From Microbacterium aurantiacum (GTDB taxonomy: Bacteria; Actinomycetota; Actinomycetes; Actinomycetales; Microbacteriaceae): a stretch of DNA of 64,000 bases. Position 1 is the first letter of the stretch; each line of letters begins with the position of its first letter. Under the pieces are notes generated by a model. It was given only the letters and a program-made list of their open reading frames with translations. It was not told where the DNA came from and made no database searches. Positions 42,795 to 52,330 of this stretch are shown here, piece by piece. The stretch spans positions 62,001 to 126,000 of the forward strand of contig NZ_PGGU01000016.1 in NCBI RefSeq assembly GCF_002872075.1, written 5' to 3'. A program made the translations under genes and the position numbers.

Positions 42795-45352
42795 GATGCC
42801 TCCGGTGTTGTGGTCTGGATGAGCCGGGTGACGAGTTTCTCGCCGGCCAGGAGTCGGACGCCGCGCGCGATGCTCTCGCCGCGCAGCTGAAGGTCGTCGA
42901 CGGTGAGGGTGCCTCCGTCGACGTGGAGGACGAGGGCATCGTCATCGATCTCGACGCGCCCCCAGCCGGTGCCCGTGGTGAACAGGAGATTCTGAGGCGT
43001 GCGATCGGCGGGGTCGAACGCGAGCACGCCGGCCGGAGCGTCCCACTGCGCACCGCTGGCACCGAGCAGCAGCGCCCAGGAGGCCAGCGATCGGGCGTAG
43101 TGATTGCCGCACTCGATCTCGTTCCAGGGACTGCGGTGCGTGCCGTCGTAGCGCGCCCGCAGCGAGCGCTCGATGCGGAGCGCGTCGTCCACGCGGCCGG
43201 CGAAGAGGAGGGAAGCCGCGACCTGGTGCTCGACGCCGGTCCACACCTCGTCCGAGTAGACGAAGGGGATCGCCGGGCGACCTCCGCGCGGCCAGGAGGC
43301 CAGCAGCAACCCGCCCTCGTCGTTCAGCGCGTATACCCGCTGCGTGCTCTCGTGGGCGGACAGGTCGTCGCGGTGGTTGTGGGTGGCGATCGCACCGAGC
43401 GCCGAGTCGACGTGCGCCTTGGGCAGCACGTATCCGAGGCCGTTCACGAAGGCGTGGAACTGACCCAGCAGTTGATCCGACAGCACGCCGTCCCCGTACT
43501 GATAGCGGTGCGCGTCCGGGTCGTCGATGACCTGGCGGTAGTACTCGCCGTTCCAGAGGGTCTCGTCCATCGCCGCGGCGACGTGATCCGCCCTCGCGTT
43601 CCACGCGTTCGCACGCTCGGTCTCGCCGAGATGACCGGCCATGCGGGCGCCGGCGCGGAGGGCCGCGAGGTAGATCCCGTTGGCGAGCGGTTCGGCCCCG
43701 TGGAACTCGATGTCGTACGTGTTGTGCATCTCACCGTCGAGCAGGCCGTCGCCGTCGCGATCCCATTCGCGGATCGCGTAGTCCAGGGTGCGGGATGCCG
43801 CCGGCCACAGCTCGCGCAGGAAGTCGTCGTCGCCGGCGAACCGCCATTCGCGGTGCAGGCGCAGCAGCGTGCCGAGCTGACCGTCGACCGCTGGGCCCAT
43901 GAACCAGCTGGGACCGCCGAAGACGCGGTTGCCGCGGAACTTCTGGGCTCCGGCTTCGTCGGTCTCCAGCAGATACTCCGCACGGCGAGCGCTGCGCTCC
44001 AGCGACGGGAACAGCCAGGCGAGTGTCTGAGCGTAGGACCAGACGTGCGTGCACGTGCCCTCGCAGGATCCGCCGTGGTCGAAGGATCCCTCCCACGCGG
44101 CGAAGACGGGCCCCTCGCCGAGTTCCTGGTTCGGCGTTTCCACGACGAAACACGTCGTGGAGCGGGCCGCGGCGATGTTCGCACCGATCGCATCGGCGAG
44201 CACCGGGTCGAGGCTTCCACCGTAGAGCGCCTCGACGAAGGCATCCGTGTTGCCCTCGAGCGCCGGCAGATTCGCGTGCAGATGAGCGGCGGCCGACCAG
44301 GCATCCGGCCAGAGTGTCGCGTAGTGATTCTTGACGGTCTCGTCGCCGTGCGGGTCGTCGAAGACGATGTGGCCGTGCCAACCGCGGCGCCGGTTCGGGA
44401 AGCTCCAGGCCAGCACGAACTCGAAGTCGCGACTCTCGCCCGCGGCGAGCGTGTGCACGATGCCGAGCGAGCCGGTGCGGATGCGCGGCAGCTTCGCCAG
44501 CATCTCCTCTTCGGAGAGCGGTGCGGCATCCGGGTCCGCATCGAGCTCGGCGAACAGCCCGCGCGGGCGATCCTCCAGCGTGAGCCGCGGTTCGGCCTGC
44601 AGCAGTCCGTCATCGGTCAGGTCGTTCCAGAACAGCCGTGCGCCGTCGGGCCAGTAGCTCGTCACCCACTGCGGTTTTGCGGTGGTGGCGGCATCCGTCG
44701 TGGTCAGGCTCAGCGTGCCGTAGCCGGGATCGTCCTCGGGCAGCTCGATGTCGAAGTCGAGGCCGCGCACGCCTGCGTCGTCGCGCCAGCGGACGGTCTG
44801 CGTCGCCCGCATCCCCCAGGGCGCGCCGGGCCCCGGCGTGCCGCGACCGGCCGTGTGCGAGACGCTGCCGACGACGGTCACGGCGACCGGTGCGTCTCCG
44901 GGGTTGGTCACCCGGTACCGCAGCACGGCAGCGGGGATGCCGGAGGCGTCGGCGTCCAGCGGCACGAATGGAGTGAAGGCGTGCAGCGTCACCTCGACCG
45001 GCAGCTTCTCATCGGCGAAGTCGACATCGACGACGGGATACTCGCCGTGCAGCGTCGCCGCGTCGAGCCGCGGAAGACCTGCGAGCTGGTCGAAGGCGTA
45101 CCCGGCATCCGCGTCGTGCCGGCCGGTGAGTCGCGCCTCGAGCACCCGGGTCACCGGCGCGCCGCCCTCGGGGGCGGCGTGGATGGCGAAGAAGGAGTGC
45201 GGGTTGCGCCGGCCCTTGTCCGGCAGGTTCTCGAACTCCCAGTCGCGCAGCTCGCCACGGGCGCCGATCGACACGTTGCCGGTGCCGATGCCGCCGAGCG
45301 GGAATGCGGTCGCCTGGGACGTGTGCGGGATGCCGCGGGCACGACGGATCAT
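42791..45352 (-). CDS. GH116-family glycosidase (putative exo-D-arabinofuranosidase)
   Basis: An 853-aa protein related to GBA2-type GH116 enzymes. The N-terminal beta-sandwich (FPLGGIGTGNVSIGARGELRDWEF) is followed by an (alpha/alpha)6 domain with the nucleophile motif GEMHNTYDIEFHG (E541) and the acid/base motif YSDEVWTGVEHQ (D701). No signal peptide. Characterised GH116 members are beta-glucosidases or beta-xylosidases, and some act on D-arabinofuranosides of mycobacterial D-arabinan. The neighbours here (GH172, two GH183 proteins, isomerase, kinase) favour D-arabinofuranosidase activity. Coupled to the kinase gene and to the isomerase gene by 4-bp overlaps on each side. Confidence 0.88.
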   Translation of the reverse strand: MIRRARGIPHTSQATAFPLGGIGTGNVSIGARGELRDWEFENLPDKGRRNPHSFFAIHAAPEGGAPVTRVLEARLTGRHDADAGYAFDQLAGLPRLDAATLHGEYPVVDVDFADEKLPVEVTLHAFTPFVPLDADASGIPAAVLRYRVTNPGDAPVAVTVVGSVSHTAGRGTPGPGAPWGMRATQTVRWRDDAGVRGLDFDIELPEDDPGYGTLSLTTTDAATTAKPQWVTSYWPDGARLFWNDLTDDGLLQAEPRLTLEDRPRGLFAELDADPDAAPLSEEEMLAKLPRIRTGSLGIVHTLAAGESRDFEFVLAWSFPNRRRGWHGHIVFDDPHGDETVKNHYATLWPDAWSAAAHLHANLPALEGNTDAFVEALYGGSLDPVLADAIGANIAAARSTTCFVVETPNQELGEGPVFAAWEGSFDHGGSCEGTCTHVWSYAQTLAWLFPSLERSARRAEYLLETDEAGAQKFRGNRVFGGPSWFMGPAVDGQLGTLLRLHREWRFAGDDDFLRELWPAASRTLDYAIREWDRDGDGLLDGEMHNTYDIEFHGAEPLANGIYLAALRAGARMAGHLGETERANAWNARADHVAAAMDETLWNGEYYRQVIDDPDAHRYQYGDGVLSDQLLGQFHAFVNGLGYVLPKAHVDSALGAIATHNHRDDLSAHESTQRVYALNDEGGLLLASWPRGGRPAIPFVYSDEVWTGVEHQVAASLLFAGRVDDALRIERSLRARYDGTHRSPWNEIECGNHYARSLASWALLLGASGAQWDAPAGVLAFDPADRTPQNLLFTTGTGWGRVEIDDDALVLHVDGGTLTVDDLQLRGESIARGVRLLAGEKLVTRLIQTTTPEAS

Positions 45353-46857
45353 ACGGCCTCTCCTCGTTGTGCGGCGGCGAGTTCGTGCACGACGGGCTTC
45401 GATCCCTCATAGAGGCGCACGTACCGGTCGAAGAGTGTGTCGTAGAGATCGCGGAGTCCGGCATCCGGCCTGATGGTCTGCGCGATCGGATTCCACTCGG
45501 TGATCAGCGGTTCCTCGCCCGGGTTCGCGACGGCTGTCGCTGCGAGGAAGGCGGCGCCGTAGCTCGCCCCGATCGTCGTCTCCGGTACCTCCTGCACGAG
45601 CCCGGTCACGTCCGAGACGACCTGCAGCCAGAGCTGCCCCTGGGTGCCCCCACCGACGGCGACGATCCGGCGGATGTCGGCACCGGCGGCGCGCATCGTC
45701 TCCACGTTGTGCCGTACGCCCAGGGCCGTGGCCTCGAGGGCGGCGCGGTACAGGTCTCCACGGGTGTGCTCGAGTGTGAGCCCGGCGATGACACCGCGCG
45801 CATCCGGGTCCTGGATCGGGGTGCGCTCTCCCGCGAAGTACGGCAGCAGCAGGATGCCGTTGGCCCCCGGGCCCGAATCGACCGCCTCGGCGAGGAGCTG
45901 CGGGTAGTCAGTGCCCGTCAGGTCCTTGAGCCAGGCGGTGAGTGCGCCCGAGGTCGAGAGGCCTCCCGCGAGATTGCGCGTGCCCGCGAAGGCGCCGGCG
46001 GTCGTCCACATCGACGGCGTGCGCAGCGTCTCCTCGCCCGTCGCGACGGCGCTGGTGAACACCATGAACATCGTCGTGCCGTACATCAGCATGAGATCGC
46101 CGGCCTCGTGCGCACCGACGCTGACGGCCTCGGTCCATGCGTCGATCGTCCCGGTGATGACGGGGGTGCCCGCGGCGATGCCGGTGATGGCGGATGCCGC
46201 GTCCGTGACCTCGCCGGCGATATCTCCCGCCCAGGCCAGAGCCGGCTCTTCGATCGTGCCTGCATACTGCTTCCACCAGGGCTCATACCAGCGCTCGTTC
46301 TCGATGTCGTAGAGCGGCGAGACCTGACTGGCGGATTGGTGGTCGAGCACATAGGCGCCGGTGAGCCTGCGGGCGAGCCAGGAAGCGGGCATGAACAGAC
46401 GACGTGCGCCGGCCCAGGCATCCGGCTCCTCGTCGGCGACCCACGCGATCTTCGGCCCGCCGGCCTGCGAGGTGAGCACGCTGCCGCCGATGCGGGTGAT
46501 CTCCGAGCCGCCGAGCTCTGCCGTCATCCGCTCGATCTGCGCGGCGGCGCGGGTGTCGACTCCGTAGAGGATCGCCGGTCGCACGGGCTCGTCGTCGTCA
46601 TCGGCGAGGAGCACGCAGGGGCCCATGCCGCTCACGCCGACGGCGAGGATCTCCGCATCCTTCACTGCAGACAGCAGCTCGCGCGCGATCCCGACGAACT
46701 CGTCCCACCAGACCCGGCCGTCCATCTCCACCCAGCCGGTGCGCGGGCGGCTCACGTCATGCGTGCGTGTCGCGGAGGCGAGGATCGTGCCGTCAGCGGT
46801 GACGAGCACGCCCTTCGTGCTCGACGTGCCCACGTCGACACCGAGGGTGCATCGCAT
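45349..46857 (-). CDS. FGGY-family carbohydrate kinase (putative D-ribulokinase)
   Basis: A 502-aa two-domain kinase: phosphate-1 motif LGVDVGTSSTKGVLV, TGTIDAWTEAVSVGAHEAGDLMLMYGTT (adenosine side), LAGGLSTSGALTAWL, and the C-terminal FGGY-type VAVGGGTQGQLWLQVVSDVTG plus GASYGAAFLAATA. AAGGAGG precedes the ATG at 46857; upstream open frame to 47034 is spurious. The family includes ribulo-, xylulo-, glycero- and fuculokinases. With an arabinose/fucose-type isomerase and no aldolase nearby, phosphorylation of D-ribulose to D-ribulose 5-phosphate is the simplest reading. First gene of the operon, downstream of a GAAATCGATTTC promoter. Confidence 0.88.
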   Translation of the reverse strand: MRCTLGVDVGTSSTKGVLVTADGTILASATRTHDVSRPRTGWVEMDGRVWWDEFVGIARELLSAVKDAEILAVGVSGMGPCVLLADDDDEPVRPAILYGVDTRAAAQIERMTAELGGSEITRIGGSVLTSQAGGPKIAWVADEEPDAWAGARRLFMPASWLARRLTGAYVLDHQSASQVSPLYDIENERWYEPWWKQYAGTIEEPALAWAGDIAGEVTDAASAITGIAAGTPVITGTIDAWTEAVSVGAHEAGDLMLMYGTTMFMVFTSAVATGEETLRTPSMWTTAGAFAGTRNLAGGLSTSGALTAWLKDLTGTDYPQLLAEAVDSGPGANGILLLPYFAGERTPIQDPDARGVIAGLTLEHTRGDLYRAALEATALGVRHNVETMRAAGADIRRIVAVGGGTQGQLWLQVVSDVTGLVQEVPETTIGASYGAAFLAATAVANPGEEPLITEWNPIAQTIRPDAGLRDLYDTLFDRYVRLYEGSKPVVHELAAAQRGEAV

Positions 46858-46903
46858 GGCGTCCTCCTTGAAACCAGGGCCCCGGAATCTGAAACCTGTC
46901 GCC

Positions 46904-46933
46904 ACTGTACGCGAAATCGATTTCATGCCGCAA
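46904..46933 (-). promoter_or_regulatory. Promoter with operator GAAATCGATTTC, site 1 (kinase/GH116/isomerase operon)
   Basis: Minus strand: TTGCGG (-35, 46933-46928), 18-bp spacer, TACAGT (-10, 46909-46904). The 12-bp perfect palindrome GAAATCGATTTC (46913-46924) lies within the spacer, so bound repressor would exclude RNA polymerase. Confidence 0.8.
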
Positions 46934-46963
46934 GGAGATGACGGTCTTTCTCCTTCGGGAGGC

Positions 46964-47950
46964 TCAGGCCCGGATCGCCGAGGCCGACTGCACCTCGTTG
47001 CGGAGCACGACGGTGCGTGCCGGCTGCGCATCACCGCCGATGCGCTCGAGCAGCATCTTGGCGGCCGTCACGCCCATGTGCCGCGCCGGCAGTCGCACGA
47101 CCGTCACCGCGGTGGGCGACAGCGTGGTGAAGGGCAGCGAGCCGATGACGGCGACACCGACCTGCGGCGGGGTGAGACCGTGCTCGGTGAGCACCTGGAT
47201 CGCGCCGACCCCGATGAGGTTGTTGCCCGCGACGACGGCGTCCGGCGGGTGAGGAAGCGCAAGCAGCTCCTCCATCGCGGCGCGGCCGCCGTCGACACGG
47301 AACGTCGCGAAACGCTCCAGCTCGGCGGGGTCGAGGTCAGGGAGTGCTGCCGCGAGAGCCGAGCGCCAGCCGGCGGCGCGTTCGGCGGCTGTGTCGATGT
47401 GCTCGGGGCCGCCGATGTAGGCGATGCGCCTGTAGCCGGCGCGAATCAGATCCTGCGTGGCCGAGGTGCCGGCGGCGCGGTTCGCCATCACGACGCCGTC
47501 GATGTCGTAGGTCGTACTGCGGTCGACGGCGACGACGGGCCGCCCGGTCGCGAGGATGCTGTCGAGCTGGGTGTGCTCGTCGGCGGTGGCGATGATGATG
47601 CCCGACATGTGCTCGGCGATCGCGATCTGCAGGTAGGTCGCCTCCTTCTCCACCTGGGCGTCGGAGTTGCAGAGCACCACGGAATAGCCGGCCTCGGAGG
47701 CGACATCCTCGACGCCACGGGCCATCTCAGTGAAGTACGGGTTCTCGATGTCGGGGATGATCAGGCCGATCACCTCGGAGCTCTGCCGTCGCAGCGTTCG
47801 AGCCGTGCGGTTCGGGGTGAAGTTCAGCCGCTTCGCGGCATCCCGGACCGCCGCGACCTTCTCCTCTGACACGCTCGTGCCGTTGAAGACCCGCGAGACG
47901 GTCGCGGGAGACACCCCGGCGAGTTCTGCGACGTCGTAGATCGTGGACAT
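46964..47950 (-). CDS. LacI-family regulator (candidate D-arabinan locus repressor)
   Basis: A 328-aa LacI protein: HTH TIYDVAELAGVSPATVSRVFNGTSVSEEKV, hinge KRLNFTPNRTARTLRR, and a periplasmic-binding-protein-like effector domain (VIGLIIPDIENPYFTEMARGVEDVA; GYRRIAYIGGPEHIDTA; RLPARHMGVTAAKMLLERIGG). Its own start codon is next to one GAAATCGATTAC site, and three perfect GAAATCGATTTC sites lie before the surrounding operons. That makes it the natural repressor of all of them. The inducer may be D-arabinose or an arabinan oligosaccharide (inference). Leaderless-type TACATT box 6 nt before the ATG. Confidence 0.92.
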   Translation of the reverse strand: MSTIYDVAELAGVSPATVSRVFNGTSVSEEKVAAVRDAAKRLNFTPNRTARTLRRQSSEVIGLIIPDIENPYFTEMARGVEDVASEAGYSVVLCNSDAQVEKEATYLQIAIAEHMSGIIIATADEHTQLDSILATGRPVVAVDRSTTYDIDGVVMANRAAGTSATQDLIRAGYRRIAYIGGPEHIDTAAERAAGWRSALAAALPDLDPAELERFATFRVDGGRAAMEELLALPHPPDAVVAGNNLIGVGAIQVLTEHGLTPPQVGVAVIGSLPFTTLSPTAVTVVRLPARHMGVTAAKMLLERIGGDAQPARTVVLRNEVQSASAIRA

Positions 47951-47996
47951 TCAAGCAATGTACCGCGCACGCCCCAGTTCTCTGGCGTTCCTGCCT

Positions 47997-48008
47997 GAAA
48001 TCGATTAC
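47997..48008. promoter_or_regulatory. Operator GAAATCGATTAC, site 2 (lacI / GH172 divergent promoters)
   Basis: Matches the 12-bp palindrome at 11 positions. On the plus strand it runs into the TACATT -10 box (48006-48011), which lies 7 nt before the GH172 ATG. The lacI -10 (TACATT, 47962-47957 on the minus strand) is 35 bp away. Confidence 0.75.
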
Positions 48009-48018
48009 ATTGGCGCCC

Positions 48019-49152
<1,134 letters not shown>

Positions 49153-49163
49153 GGGCGCCGGGG

Positions 49164-49760
49164 ATGCTGTTCTCCCTTACGGGTGCGAGCGGAGCGGGCA
49201 AGTCCACGGTCCTGACGCACCTTCAAGAGGTCGGCTGGGGGACGGATCTGCGGTGCGTCGAGTTCGATTCGATCGGCGTGCCGGAGGGTGCGGACACCGC
49301 ATGGCGGCATGGGGCGATCGAACACTGGGTTCGTCAGGCTCTCGCGGGGCAGGAGGACGGCGCGCACCTGCTGCTCTGCGGCCAGGTCCCGATGGGCGAG
49401 TTGCTCGCCGCGCCATCCGCTGACCAGCTGGACGGCATTGCGGTGTGTCTCCTGCACTGTTCTCCGGAGGTGCGCAGCGAGCGTTTGCTGCGCCGCGGCG
49501 AGCATCCGGACGCGATCTTTCATCACAACCGGTTCGGTGAGTGGTTCCGCGCGCACACGCTGGACCCGCAGCATGCGCCCGAGGTCATCCGCACTGACGG
49601 CGACCCGTCGATGCAGTGGTCGCGCTGGGCCGATGTGGAAGTCGGCGATCCGCGGTGGCGGGCTGAGATCATCGACACCGACACGCTCATGCCCGCGGCG
49701 GTCGCGCGAAGCGTCGAGGCATGGGTGCGTCGAGAGCTGTCCTCGCTCGACGCACCCTGA
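49164..49760 (+). CDS. Small P-loop ATPase/kinase-like protein
   Basis: A 198-aa protein starting MLFSLTGASGAGKST, a Walker A P-loop at residues 7-14. It is followed by CVEFDSIGVPEGADTAWRHG, an LLLCGQVPMGELLAAPSAD strand and a SERLLRRGEHPDAIFHHN lid-like segment. This is the layout of gluconate/shikimate-type small-molecule kinases or AAA-33-like proteins. It begins 11 nt after GH172, so it is probably co-transcribed. A sugar-kinase role in the locus is possible, but similar proteins occur in unrelated contexts. Substrate unknown. Confidence 0.7.
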   Translation: MLFSLTGASGAGKSTVLTHLQEVGWGTDLRCVEFDSIGVPEGADTAWRHGAIEHWVRQALAGQEDGAHLLLCGQVPMGELLAAPSADQLDGIAVCLLHCSPEVRSERLLRRGEHPDAIFHHNRFGEWFRAHTLDPQHAPEVIRTDGDPSMQWSRWADVEVGDPRWRAEIIDTDTLMPAAVARSVEAWVRRELSSLDAP

Positions 49761-49767
49761 CCTCGCC

Positions 49768-50208
49768 TCAGCTCAACCAGGCGGGAACGCGGCCCCGGAG
49801 CAGCGCCCTGTCGAGCGAGAAGCGGCCGGCTCCGATGAGCGCGAGAGCGAGAGCGGCGACGCCGAGCACGGCGACGAACTCATAGCCGCCGTTGCCGACC
49901 CAGAGGCCGGCGGACAGGTGGACGAGCACGAGGGCGACGACCATGTCGATGGCCAGCATGATGCCGACCACGCGGGTGAAGAAGCCCAGAGCCAGGAGAA
50001 TGCCGCCGCCGAACTCGACGAAGGCGACGAGGGGCGCGGCGATGGCCGGCAGCGGCACACCCATCGCGGTGAAGCTCTCGATCGTGCCCGGGAGCGTGAA
50101 CTCGAAGATCTTCTGTGCGCCATGCGCGGCGAAGATCGCGCCGACGACGACGCGGAGGACGAGAAGTCCCAGCGACGCGACCGGAGAGGGGGCGGAGGTG
50201 TTCGTCAT
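49768..50208 (-). CDS. DoxX-family membrane protein
   Basis: A 146-aa protein with four hydrophobic helices: LGLLVLRVVVGAIFAAHGAQKIFEF, APLVAFVEFGGGILLALGFF, GIMLAIDMVVALVLVHLSAG and VLGVAALALALIGAGRFSLDR. These match the DoxX/DoxD-like family, linked to thiosulfate:quinone oxidoreductase or oxidative-stress membrane complexes in other species. It lies convergent to the P-loop gene, 7 nt apart, and is separate from the D-arabinan genes by orientation and function. It probably has its own promoter (TACGGT at 50280-50275 on the minus strand). Confidence 0.88.
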   Translation of the reverse strand: MTNTSAPSPVASLGLLVLRVVVGAIFAAHGAQKIFEFTLPGTIESFTAMGVPLPAIAAPLVAFVEFGGGILLALGFFTRVVGIMLAIDMVVALVLVHLSAGLWVGNGGYEFVAVLGVAALALALIGAGRFSLDRALLRGRVPAWLS

Positions 50209-50335
50209 GAGGAGTGGTTCCTTCGTGGCAGGACACCGCGCGCCAGGCGCGGAGCAGGGAGTTTCCCTGCTCCCACCGTAGGAATCTCACTTTTCATTCT
50301 GCTGAATAGGAGTCCTCCGACGGCCGCTCCCCGGA

Positions 50336-51412
50336 TCAGACCAGCCCTCGCACTCGGAACTGCTCGGAGTGATAGACGCTGTTGTTCCCGGTATGCCACT
50401 GACTCACGCTGAGATGGAGGTCCGAGAGCGTCGACCCAGGGATGATGTATCCCCCGTAGAGCTGGGCGACGTGAGAAGCATCCTCCGTCCCCCACTCGGT
50501 GCCGTGCAGCAGCGTCGTCTTCGGCGCCGTGTAGAGGTTGTCGGTCGGCGTGTTCAGCACCATCGCGTCGATCCGGTAGGCGCCGGCGTTGAACCAGGTG
50601 AGGATCCACTTGCCGCCGAGCGGACGCAGGCACATCTCGCCGAATGTCCCGGGCAGGACCTCGGTGACCGGCTTGCCCCATCCCCAGGAGCCGTTCGCGA
50701 AACCCCACGGCTGGTAGGCCGAGAACGTCGTCATGTTGTTCGACGGCACCCGGTAGAGCACGATGCCCTTGTCGCGCTGGAAGCCCGTGCCGTAGATGTA
50801 CACGTATCCGTCGCTGCCGAGGCCCCACGTGATGCACTGGAACTTGCCGCCGGCCATGTCGGCGGGGAACTGCAGTCCGGTGTGCTGCCAGGTCGCGCCG
50901 TTGTCGTCGGACTTCCAGAGCTCGGTCCACCGCACGGCTCCGAAGTGCGGGCCGTTGACGATCGCGTGCAGGTACATCCGCGATCCGATCGTGATGACGT
51001 CGGACGGAATGACGGTCGTGAAGTACGCGTCGTGCGGGTAGTACCAGAGCTGCGGCGCGGTGCCCTGCGTGTTCGCGCCGGCACCGCCGCAGCCGTTGAA
51101 CGTGACGCCCGAGACGAGGTCGGTCGTCGATGAGTAGAGCGCCACCGGCGAGCGCCAGTTCGCGCCGCCGACATGGTCGGCCCAGGTGTCGCCGAAGACG
51201 AACAGCATCCGCCCGTCCGGTGTTCGCGCGGGGATGCCGAGATCGGTCACCCCGACTCCGTACTGCGACGGGCCCTGCGTCCCCGCGAGCACCTTGATGC
51301 GATCCACGGTGAGCGGTGCCGCGAACGCCGGGGCGGCACCGGCCGTCGACGCGACGAGTCCCGCGCCGAGAGCGACCGCGCCCCGCAGGACGTTCCTTCG
51401 AGTGATCTCCAT
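50336..51412 (-). CDS. Tat-exported DUF4185 (GH183) protein, putative endo-D-arabinanase
   Basis: A 358-aa protein. The Tat signal is TRRNVLRGAVALGAGLVAS ending APAFA. The mature part is a five-bladed-propeller type DUF4185 domain: GVGVTDLGIPARTPDGRMLFVFGDTW (the TDLG and FGDTW motifs), WTELWKSDDNGATWQHTG, GYVYIYGTGFQRDKGIVLYRV and GEMCLRPLGGKWILTWFNAGAY. DUF4185 proteins were assigned to GH183 as endo-acting D-arabinofuranases, including from Microbacterium. It follows the second permease gene by 23 nt and is the last gene of the SBP-permease-permease-GH183 operon. Predicted to act outside the cell as the first chain-cutting enzyme. Confidence 0.88.
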   Translation of the reverse strand: MEITRRNVLRGAVALGAGLVASTAGAAPAFAAPLTVDRIKVLAGTQGPSQYGVGVTDLGIPARTPDGRMLFVFGDTWADHVGGANWRSPVALYSSTTDLVSGVTFNGCGGAGANTQGTAPQLWYYPHDAYFTTVIPSDVITIGSRMYLHAIVNGPHFGAVRWTELWKSDDNGATWQHTGLQFPADMAGGKFQCITWGLGSDGYVYIYGTGFQRDKGIVLYRVPSNNMTTFSAYQPWGFANGSWGWGKPVTEVLPGTFGEMCLRPLGGKWILTWFNAGAYRIDAMVLNTPTDNLYTAPKTTLLHGTEWGTEDASHVAQLYGGYIIPGSTLSDLHLSVSQWHTGNNSVYHSEQFRVRGLV

Positions 51413-51435
51413 CGATCTCTCCGTTTCTGTGTCGG

Positions 51436-52329
51436 TTACTTCAGGCCTGCCATCTTGATGTTGCCGATGATCTGCCGCTGGAAGATCAGGAACAGGATGA
51501 TCACCGGGGCGGCTGCGAGCACCGAGCCGGCCATCAGCAGGCCCAGTTCCGTCGAGCGCTCCGAGCGGAATGTGGCCAGATACTGCTGCAGCACGAACCG
51601 CTCAGGCGTCGTGACGGTCAGGATCGGCCATACGTAGGAATTCCAGTACGCGAGGAACGCAGTGATGCCCATCACGACGAACGGAGGTTTCGACAACGGC
51701 AGGAAGATCCGCACGAAGATGCGCAGGCGGCCGCAACCGTCGAGCATCGCCGCCTCTTCGAGGCTCTTGGGGATGTTCAGGTAGAACTGCCGGATGAAGA
51801 ACACCATCCCGGCGCTGGCGACACCGGGGATGACGAGCACTGCGAGGGTGTCGAGCATCGACAGTCTCGTCACGACGATGAAGCTCGTCAGCAGGATCGT
51901 CATGCCGGGGATGAACATCGTCGTGATGATGATCGTCCAGATGAGCCCCTTGAAGCGGAAGTCCAGCCGCGCGAACGCGTAGGCGGCGAGCGAATTGACC
52001 GCCAGGCTCAGCACGGTGAAGAGCACGGCCCCCATGAACGTCCACGCCAGAGTGCGCAGGAACGTGGGATCGGCAAGGATCTGCGCGTAGTTCTGCCAGA
52101 GCCACACCTCGGGGAAGAACTGGAACGGCGTCTGAATGACCTCGGTCTTCGCCTTGAAACCGGCGATCACCATCCAGGCGAGCGGGAAGAGCGAGGCGAG
52201 GACGAACAGCGCGCCGACGATCACCTTGCCGAGGAGGATGAGCCAGCCGCTCAGCCCGCGTGGTGCGCGCTGCGCTTTCGGGTCCTTCCCAGCCAGGACG
52301 ATGCGGGTCGTCTCCTGCATGACCGCCAT
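51436..52329 (-). CDS. ABC sugar permease, MalG-type (locus B)
   Basis: A 297-aa six-helix permease with the EAA loop LEEAAMLDGCGRLRIFVRIFLPLSKPP and the C-terminal LIFQRQIIGNIKMAGLK typical of MalG-type CUT1 components. It starts 1 nt after the MalF-type gene stop. Together they would import D-arabinan oligosaccharides (context inference). The N-terminal 30 residues (MQETTRIVLAGKDPKAQRAP) are polar and cytoplasmic. Confidence 0.93.
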   Translation of the reverse strand: MAVMQETTRIVLAGKDPKAQRAPRGLSGWLILLGKVIVGALFVLASLFPLAWMVIAGFKAKTEVIQTPFQFFPEVWLWQNYAQILADPTFLRTLAWTFMGAVLFTVLSLAVNSLAAYAFARLDFRFKGLIWTIIITTMFIPGMTILLTSFIVVTRLSMLDTLAVLVIPGVASAGMVFFIRQFYLNIPKSLEEAAMLDGCGRLRIFVRIFLPLSKPPFVVMGITAFLAYWNSYVWPILTVTTPERFVLQQYLATFRSERSTELGLLMAGSVLAAAPVIILFLIFQRQIIGNIKMAGLK

Positions 52330-52330
52330 G

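Noticed and set aside
42923..45412. 829-codon plus-strand frame opposite GH116
   Set aside because: Antisense shadow, with GH116 catalytic motifs clearly on the minus strand.
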